Positions 60,092 to 64,000 of a DNA stretch of 64,000 nucleotides are shown one piece after another (within the stretch, counting starts at the first letter, position 1; the number at the start of each line of letters is the position of its first letter). The translations under genes were made by a program, and so were the position numbers. The stretch is from Pseudarthrobacter chlorophenolicus A6 (GTDB taxonomy: Bacteria; Actinomycetota; Actinomycetes; Actinomycetales; Micrococcaceae). The DNA is taken from contig NC_011886.1 in assembly GCF_000022025.1 (NCBI RefSeq), forward strand, positions 62,001-126,000. The letters run 5' to 3'. The notes beneath the pieces were generated by a model. It worked only from the letters and a program-made list of their open reading frames with translations, had not been told where the DNA came from and ran no database searches.

Positions 60092-61534
60092 ATGACAGCC
60101 CGGACAGAAACCCCTGGCGCGGCCGCACCACGGAAGTTCATGCGGAAGATCGCGTTCTTCTCCACCTTCGGCGGCCTGCTCTTCGGCTACGACACCGGCG
60201 TCATCAACGGCGCCCTGCCGTTCATGCGCGACGACCTTTCGTTGAACCCGCTGCAGGAAGGGCTGGTCACGTCTGCGCTCCTGCTTGGCGCGGCGTTCGG
60301 GGCCATGTACACCGGGCGCCTCTCGGACCGGAACGGCCGGCGGCGCACCATTCGCTGGCTCGCCGTCGCATTCTTCATAACGACGGCGGCCGCGGCCGCC
60401 GCGCCCACCACCGAACTCCTGGTGGTGGCCAGGTTCCTTTTGGGCCTGTGCGTGGGCGGCGCCTCGGTGACGGTGCCGGTGTATCTCGCCGAGATGGCAT
60501 CCAGCAAGGACCGCGGCCGTATCGTCACGCAGAACGAGGTGATGATCGTCTCCGGCCAGTTGATCGCGTACGTGTCGAATGCCTTGCTGGGGACGTTCTT
60601 CGGCGACGACCACATCTGGCGGTGGATGGTGGCACTGGCCACCCTTCCCGCCGTCGTCCTGTGGTTTGGGACGCTGGTGCTGCCGGAATCGCCGCGCTGG
60701 CTGGCGGCCGGGGGACGCGGCGACGAAGCCTTCGACGTGCTGCGCCGGGTCCGGCCGGCAAACGAGCTGCAGCGCGAATTCGACGACGTGATCCGGATGG
60801 CGCGAGAGGACTACGACTCCAGCAAAGGCGGATGGCGGGAACTACTCGCGCACTCCTGGACCAAACGGATCCTGATTGTGGGGCTGGGGATGGCAGCGAT
60901 CCAGCAGATCAGCGGAGTCAACGCCATCATGTACTACAGCACGTCCATCCTGTCGGAAGCCGGCTTCGGAACCACCGGGGCGCTGTGGGCCACCATCGCC
61001 AACGGTGCCGTGTCCGTGGCCGCGGCCACCACCGGCATGGCCCTTCTCGGCAGGGTCCGGCGGCGGCCCATGCTCATCACCGGCCTGGCCGGCACGTCCT
61101 CGTCACTGCTCCTGATCGGCATCGTGTCTTTGGTGACCGAACCGGGCATGCTCCGGGCGGTGCTGTTCCTGGGCCTGATGGCGACGTTCCTGGCCTTCAT
61201 GCAGGGCTCCATCGGCCCGGTGACCTGGCTGATGCTTTCCGAGATGTTCCCCCTGACGCTCCGCGGCGCGGGGATGGGCGTGTGCGTTTTCGCGCTCTGG
61301 GTCATCAACTTCCTCATCGGGCTGTTTTTCCCTGTATTGGTCAGCCAGATCGGCATTTCCGGGACGTTCTTCATCTTCGTGGCGCTGGGCGCCGCCGGCC
61401 TGGTGTTCCTCAAGGTGTACATGCCCGAAACCAAGGGAAAGTCCCTCGAAGAACTCGAAGAGGAATTCAAGACAGGCAACACCGGTGCGCTGGTCCGTGA
61501 GGGCAGCGCCGTAGAACCAACCCCTATTTCCTAA
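60092..61534 (+). CDS. MFS sugar porter, IolT-like inositol transporter, 480 aa
   Basis: Twelve-helix sugar porter with FGGLLFGYDTGVINGALPFM (about 26-45), SDRNGRRR loop, RFLLGLCVGGASVTVPVYLA, PESPRWL and the C-terminal PETKGKSLEELEEEF. Several of these blocks are, from memory, very close to IolT of Bacillus subtilis, the myo-inositol/H+ symporter. ATG 60092 starts 13 nt after the dehydrogenase stop; a longer in-frame reading from 59786 overlaps that gene and is rejected. Confidence 0.88.
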   Translation: MTARTETPGAAAPRKFMRKIAFFSTFGGLLFGYDTGVINGALPFMRDDLSLNPLQEGLVTSALLLGAAFGAMYTGRLSDRNGRRRTIRWLAVAFFITTAAAAAAPTTELLVVARFLLGLCVGGASVTVPVYLAEMASSKDRGRIVTQNEVMIVSGQLIAYVSNALLGTFFGDDHIWRWMVALATLPAVVLWFGTLVLPESPRWLAAGGRGDEAFDVLRRVRPANELQREFDDVIRMAREDYDSSKGGWRELLAHSWTKRILIVGLGMAAIQQISGVNAIMYYSTSILSEAGFGTTGALWATIANGAVSVAAATTGMALLGRVRRRPMLITGLAGTSSSLLLIGIVSLVTEPGMLRAVLFLGLMATFLAFMQGSIGPVTWLMLSEMFPLTLRGAGMGVCVFALWVINFLIGLFFPVLVSQIGISGTFFIFVALGAAGLVFLKVYMPETKGKSLEELEEEFKTGNTGALVREGSAVEPTPIS

Positions 61535-61543
61535 GGAGTCATC

Positions 61544-62560
61544 ATGAAACTCGGCGTCTACAACGCGATCCTGCACGACCGTACCCTGCCTGAGGCCCTC
61601 AAAGTCATCGCCAACCTGGGCCTGACGGGCATCGAGATCAACACCGGCGGTTTCCTGCCCCCGGTGCACATCCCCAACATCGACGAAATCCTGACCAGCG
61701 ATGCGGCCCGGGACGAGTACCTGGCGACGTTCGAGGGCACCGGGGTGTCCATTGCCGGATTGAACTGCAACGGCAATCCACTGCATCCCAACCGCGAGAT
61801 CGGTGAGAAGCACGCCGAGGACATCCGCCAGTCCATCCGGCTGGCGCACCGCCTGGGCCAGAACCGTGTGGTCACCATGTCCGGGCTCCCCGGCGGGGAG
61901 CCCGGTGCGACCGTTCCCAACTGGATCGTGAACGCGTGGAACTCCGCGGCGCTGGACGTCCTGGAGTACCAGTGGGAGATCGCTGGGGCGTTCTGGAAGG
62001 AGATCGACCAACTGGCGCGGGAACTGGACGTCAAGGTGGCCCTGGAGCTGCACCCGCAGAACCTGGTGTTCAACACGGCGGACGTCCGGAAGCTGGTTGA
62101 GCTGACCGGCGCCACGAACGTGGGTGTGGAGCTGGATGCCTCGCACCTGTTCTGGCAGCAGATGGACCCGGTGGCCGTGGTCCGCGAACTGGGTCCGCTG
62201 GTGTTCCAGGCTGCGGCGAAGGACGTCCGGGTCAACAAGGAGAACGCAGCCCTGTACGGTGTGCTGGACAACAGTTTCCGCAAGCTGTCCCCCGAAGAAA
62301 ACCGCACCAACCTGGGTGGGGATGAGTGGGCCAATGAATGGCCCAAGGACTCTGCCTGGGACTTCGTAGCCCTGGGCCGCGGCCATGACACCGCCTATTG
62401 GACCGAATTCCTGCGGGCCCTGCATGAGGTGGACCCGGAGATGCTGGTGAACATCGAACACGAGGACGTGTCGCTCGGCCGGATCGAGGGGCTCCAGGTC
62501 GCGGCGAAGGTCCTGCGGGACGCGGATGCGGCCCTCCGGTCCTCGCTGGTCAGCCAGTAA
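61544..62560 (+). CDS. Xylose-isomerase-like TIM-barrel protein (sugar phosphate isomerase/epimerase family), 338 aa
   Basis: AP-endonuclease-2/IolE/IolH-like barrel. Likely metal residues are Glu in VALELHPQN (about 168), Asp in VELDASHLF (about 199) and Glu in VNIEHEDVS (about 307). The usual VHAKD block reads AAAKDVRVN, so the common His ligand is missing. Relatives isomerise inosose or eliminate 3-keto-glycosides. Ten nt after the transporter gene, with AAGGAG upstream. A terminator follows. Confidence 0.85.
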   Translation: MKLGVYNAILHDRTLPEALKVIANLGLTGIEINTGGFLPPVHIPNIDEILTSDAARDEYLATFEGTGVSIAGLNCNGNPLHPNREIGEKHAEDIRQSIRLAHRLGQNRVVTMSGLPGGEPGATVPNWIVNAWNSAALDVLEYQWEIAGAFWKEIDQLARELDVKVALELHPQNLVFNTADVRKLVELTGATNVGVELDASHLFWQQMDPVAVVRELGPLVFQAAAKDVRVNKENAALYGVLDNSFRKLSPEENRTNLGGDEWANEWPKDSAWDFVALGRGHDTAYWTEFLRALHEVDPEMLVNIEHEDVSLGRIEGLQVAAKVLRDADAALRSSLVSQ

Positions 62561-62577
62561 CCGCTTCAACTGTTGCA

Positions 62578-62614
62578 GGGGGTGGCATCCAGCGGATGCC
62601 ACCCCCTCCTTTTC
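62578..62614 (+). terminator. Terminator within the operon end
   Basis: A 13-bp perfect stem (GGGGGTGGCATCC / GGATGCCACCCCC), 3-nt loop and CTCCTTTT, 17 nt after the isomerase-like gene. The next gene starts 15 nt later, so read-through or an internal promoter must express it. Confidence 0.9.
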
Positions 62615-62628
62615 CTGTGGAGGTCCCC

Positions 62629-63672
62629 TTGAATACTGCGGGCAAGGTCCGGATAGCGGTCATCGGATCGGGAAAGATGGCGTCGCTCCATGCCCGGAAC
62701 ATTGCCCTGACTCCCGGTGCATGCCTGGCCGCGGTAGCGGGCGGGTCAGGCGCTTCCGGCCTTGCATCGGCCTACGGCACCGCCTGCCTGGAGGTCGACG
62801 ATGCCTTCAGCCACCCAGGCGTCGATGCAGTGGTGATTGCCTCACCCAACCGATTCCACGCTGACCACATCGTCCAGGCCGCCAACGGCGGCAAGGCTGT
62901 GCTGGTGGAAAAACCGGTGGATCTCCACCTGGGCCGGGTGGATGAATGCATCGCCGCCGTGGGGGCTGCCTCTGACCGGGTGGTGGTTGCCTTCAACCGC
63001 CGGTTCGATCCATCCTTCGCAGCTGTCCGGGAGCGGATCCTGGGGGGTGAGATCGGTGCCGTGGAGCAGTTGCTCATCATCAGCCGCGACCCCGCGCCAC
63101 CACCGCTGGAGTACGTCCCGGGTTCCGGGGGCCTCTTCCGGGACATGATGATCCATGACCTGGATATGGCGCGGTTCCTGGTGCCCGGGATCGTCTCCGT
63201 CCAAGCGACCACCCAGGAGACTGATCCGCAGCTTGCCGCGCTGGGCGACGCCTCCGGGGCGGTGGTGACCCTCGCTACATGCAGTGGTGCCCTGATAACC
63301 ATCCTCAACTCCCGCAGCAACGCCTCCGGCTACGACCAAAGGCTGGAAGCCGCCGGCCCCCGCGGGACGCTGTCGGTCAAGAACGCCACGGAGACCCTGG
63401 TCCTGGGATCCGGCCGCGGTGGGACGAATACCGGCGGCGCTTTCACCCCGTGGTATGGCGACCGGTACGCGACGGCATACGGCAGGGAAATCGAGCATCT
63501 GGTAGCGGTGGCCCGGGGCGAGGCCATCCCGATTGCTTCGCTGCACGACGGCCGCGCCGCACTCGCCCTGGCCGTCGCCGCGGCCCGGTCGGCCGCGATG
63601 GGCCAGCGGGTAAGCGTAGGTCCGGCGGCGGCACAAGAAACAACCCCCATGCAAGTGCCCCTCCCTGGGTGA
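62629..63672 (+). CDS. Gfo/Idh/MocA-family dehydrogenase, inositol 2-dehydrogenase-like, 347 aa
   Basis: IAVIGSGKMASLHARNIAL (about 7-25), VLVEKPVDLHLG (about 93) and RDMMIHDLDMARFLV, with the IHDxD catalytic block typical of myo-inositol 2-dehydrogenase (IolG). TTG 62629 is preferred as start because GGAGG lies 5 nt upstream; the in-frame ATG at 62596 sits inside the terminator hairpin. With the IolT-like transporter, this supports inositol-type substrates for the regulon. Confidence 0.86.
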   Translation: MNTAGKVRIAVIGSGKMASLHARNIALTPGACLAAVAGGSGASGLASAYGTACLEVDDAFSHPGVDAVVIASPNRFHADHIVQAANGGKAVLVEKPVDLHLGRVDECIAAVGAASDRVVVAFNRRFDPSFAAVRERILGGEIGAVEQLLIISRDPAPPPLEYVPGSGGLFRDMMIHDLDMARFLVPGIVSVQATTQETDPQLAALGDASGAVVTLATCSGALITILNSRSNASGYDQRLEAAGPRGTLSVKNATETLVLGSGRGGTNTGGAFTPWYGDRYATAYGREIEHLVAVARGEAIPIASLHDGRAALALAVAAARSAAMGQRVSVGPAAAQETTPMQVPLPG

Positions 63673-63801
63673 CACTTCATTACGTCCCCCGGTTGTTGCG
63701 TGGGTCACATCCATTTGCTTCTTTGGCGCACTCCTGACAAACCTTGCATCACATCTTTGATTAGCGCTTGTCAGCGCGTGCCCAATGGAGGGACACCACT
63801 T

Positions 63802-64000
63802 ATGACTGACGTTCTCTGGTTTTCTGACCTCGGCCTGTCCGACCTCGACCAGGTTGGCGGCAAGAACGCCTCGCTCGGAGAAATGGTCCGGAACCTTGCC
63901 TCTGCAGGGGTAAAAGTACCGGACGGTTTCGCCACCACAGCCGATGCCTACAGAAGATTCCTCGCCGAGTCCGGCCTTGACGCCCGGATTGAAGGCATTC
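63802..64000 (+). CDS. ppsA: Phosphoenolpyruvate synthase (N-terminal part, cut by window edge)
   Basis: Converts pyruvate and ATP to phosphoenolpyruvate in gluconeogenesis. The first 66 residues are visible: MTDVLWFSDLGLSDLDQVGG, then KNASLGEMVRNL and VPDGFATTADAYRRFL, which are the start of the ATP-binding PPDK_N domain. ATG with GGAGGG about 10 nt upstream. A 129-bp gap separates it from the previous gene, so it has its own promoter region. Confidence 0.9.
   Translation, partial: MTDVLWFSDLGLSDLDQVGGKNASLGEMVRNLASAGVKVPDGFATTADAYRRFLAESGLDARIEGI

Noticed and set aside
62596..62628. ATG 62596 as start of the IolG-like dehydrogenase
   Set aside because: It lies inside the right arm of a terminator hairpin; TTG 62629 has GGAGG at proper spacing and begins the conserved N-terminus.

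Overview
The window is about 66% G+C by eye and carries tightly packed genes, with many ATGA and GTGA overlaps and GTG/TTG starts. Gene content (polyprenol-phosphomannose mannosyltransferase MptB, SulP with a MerR neighbour, CBU_0592-like protein, many LacI and Gfo/Idh/MocA sugar genes, a rifamycin-associated element) points to a soil actinobacterium of the Micrococcaceae, most like Arthrobacter or Pseudarthrobacter. This is inferred from style and families, not from an alignment. No tRNA, rRNA, CRISPR array, transposase or phage gene was seen.

Layout. 0-5.5 kb: housekeeping genes, namely rsgA (cut by the left edge, with a possible 26-codon leader ORF), two CNNM/CBS membrane proteins, a zinc-ribbon protein and a GGDEF diguanylate cyclase. 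5.5-9.7 kb: a sugar operon (Gfo/Idh dehydrogenase, ThuA, second Gfo/Idh dehydrogenase) divergent from its LacI regulator, with paired operators. 9.8-13.2 kb: a secreted protein in lower-GC DNA, a lipoprotein, and a sulP/merR pair. 13.3-18.4 kb: mptB and two paralogous GT87/DUF2029-type membrane glycosyltransferases that both appear to start at ATT, then an intergenic stretch rich in palindromic repeats.

18.4-28.4 kb is the most interesting region. It is a divergent catabolic cluster around a GntR regulator, with succinate-semialdehyde dehydrogenase, a BCCT betaine-type transporter and a SnoaL-flavin reductase fusion on one side. On the other side are two DUF1185 proteins, an alpha/beta hydrolase, an aldehyde dehydrogenase, a tautomerase and a luciferase-like monooxygenase. 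The enzyme set matches the logic of trigonelline (N-methylnicotinate) ring cleavage known from Acinetobacter. It would be an actinobacterial version with extra parts. An aminotransferase/2-hydroxyacid dehydrogenase operon follows (28.7-30.9 kb).

31-32.6 kb: a Rox-like FAD monooxygenase behind a near-perfect rifamycin-associated element. 32.7-40.8 kb: an IclR-controlled operon with a tripartite tricarboxylate transporter, an RraA-type aldolase, a dehydrogenase, an orphan TRAP large permease and a cyclase-family protein. 40.8-46.3 kb: exporters and MFS transporters with LysR and GntR regulators. 46.5-53.2 kb: mixed genes (secreted serine protease, MOSC protein, hydrolase, UvrA2-type ABC protein, VOC/AraC pair, small membrane protein). 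53.3-63.7 kb: an inositol/sugar regulon in which three TGGAGCGCTCCA operators precede a Gfo/Idh gene, a CUT2 ABC transporter and an IolT-like operon, with the probable LacI regulator in the middle. The window ends in the start of a PEP synthase gene.

Several dispersed palindromic repeat families occupy intergenic gaps (18.2-18.4, 20.0, 32.6, 46.3 and 49.25 kb).
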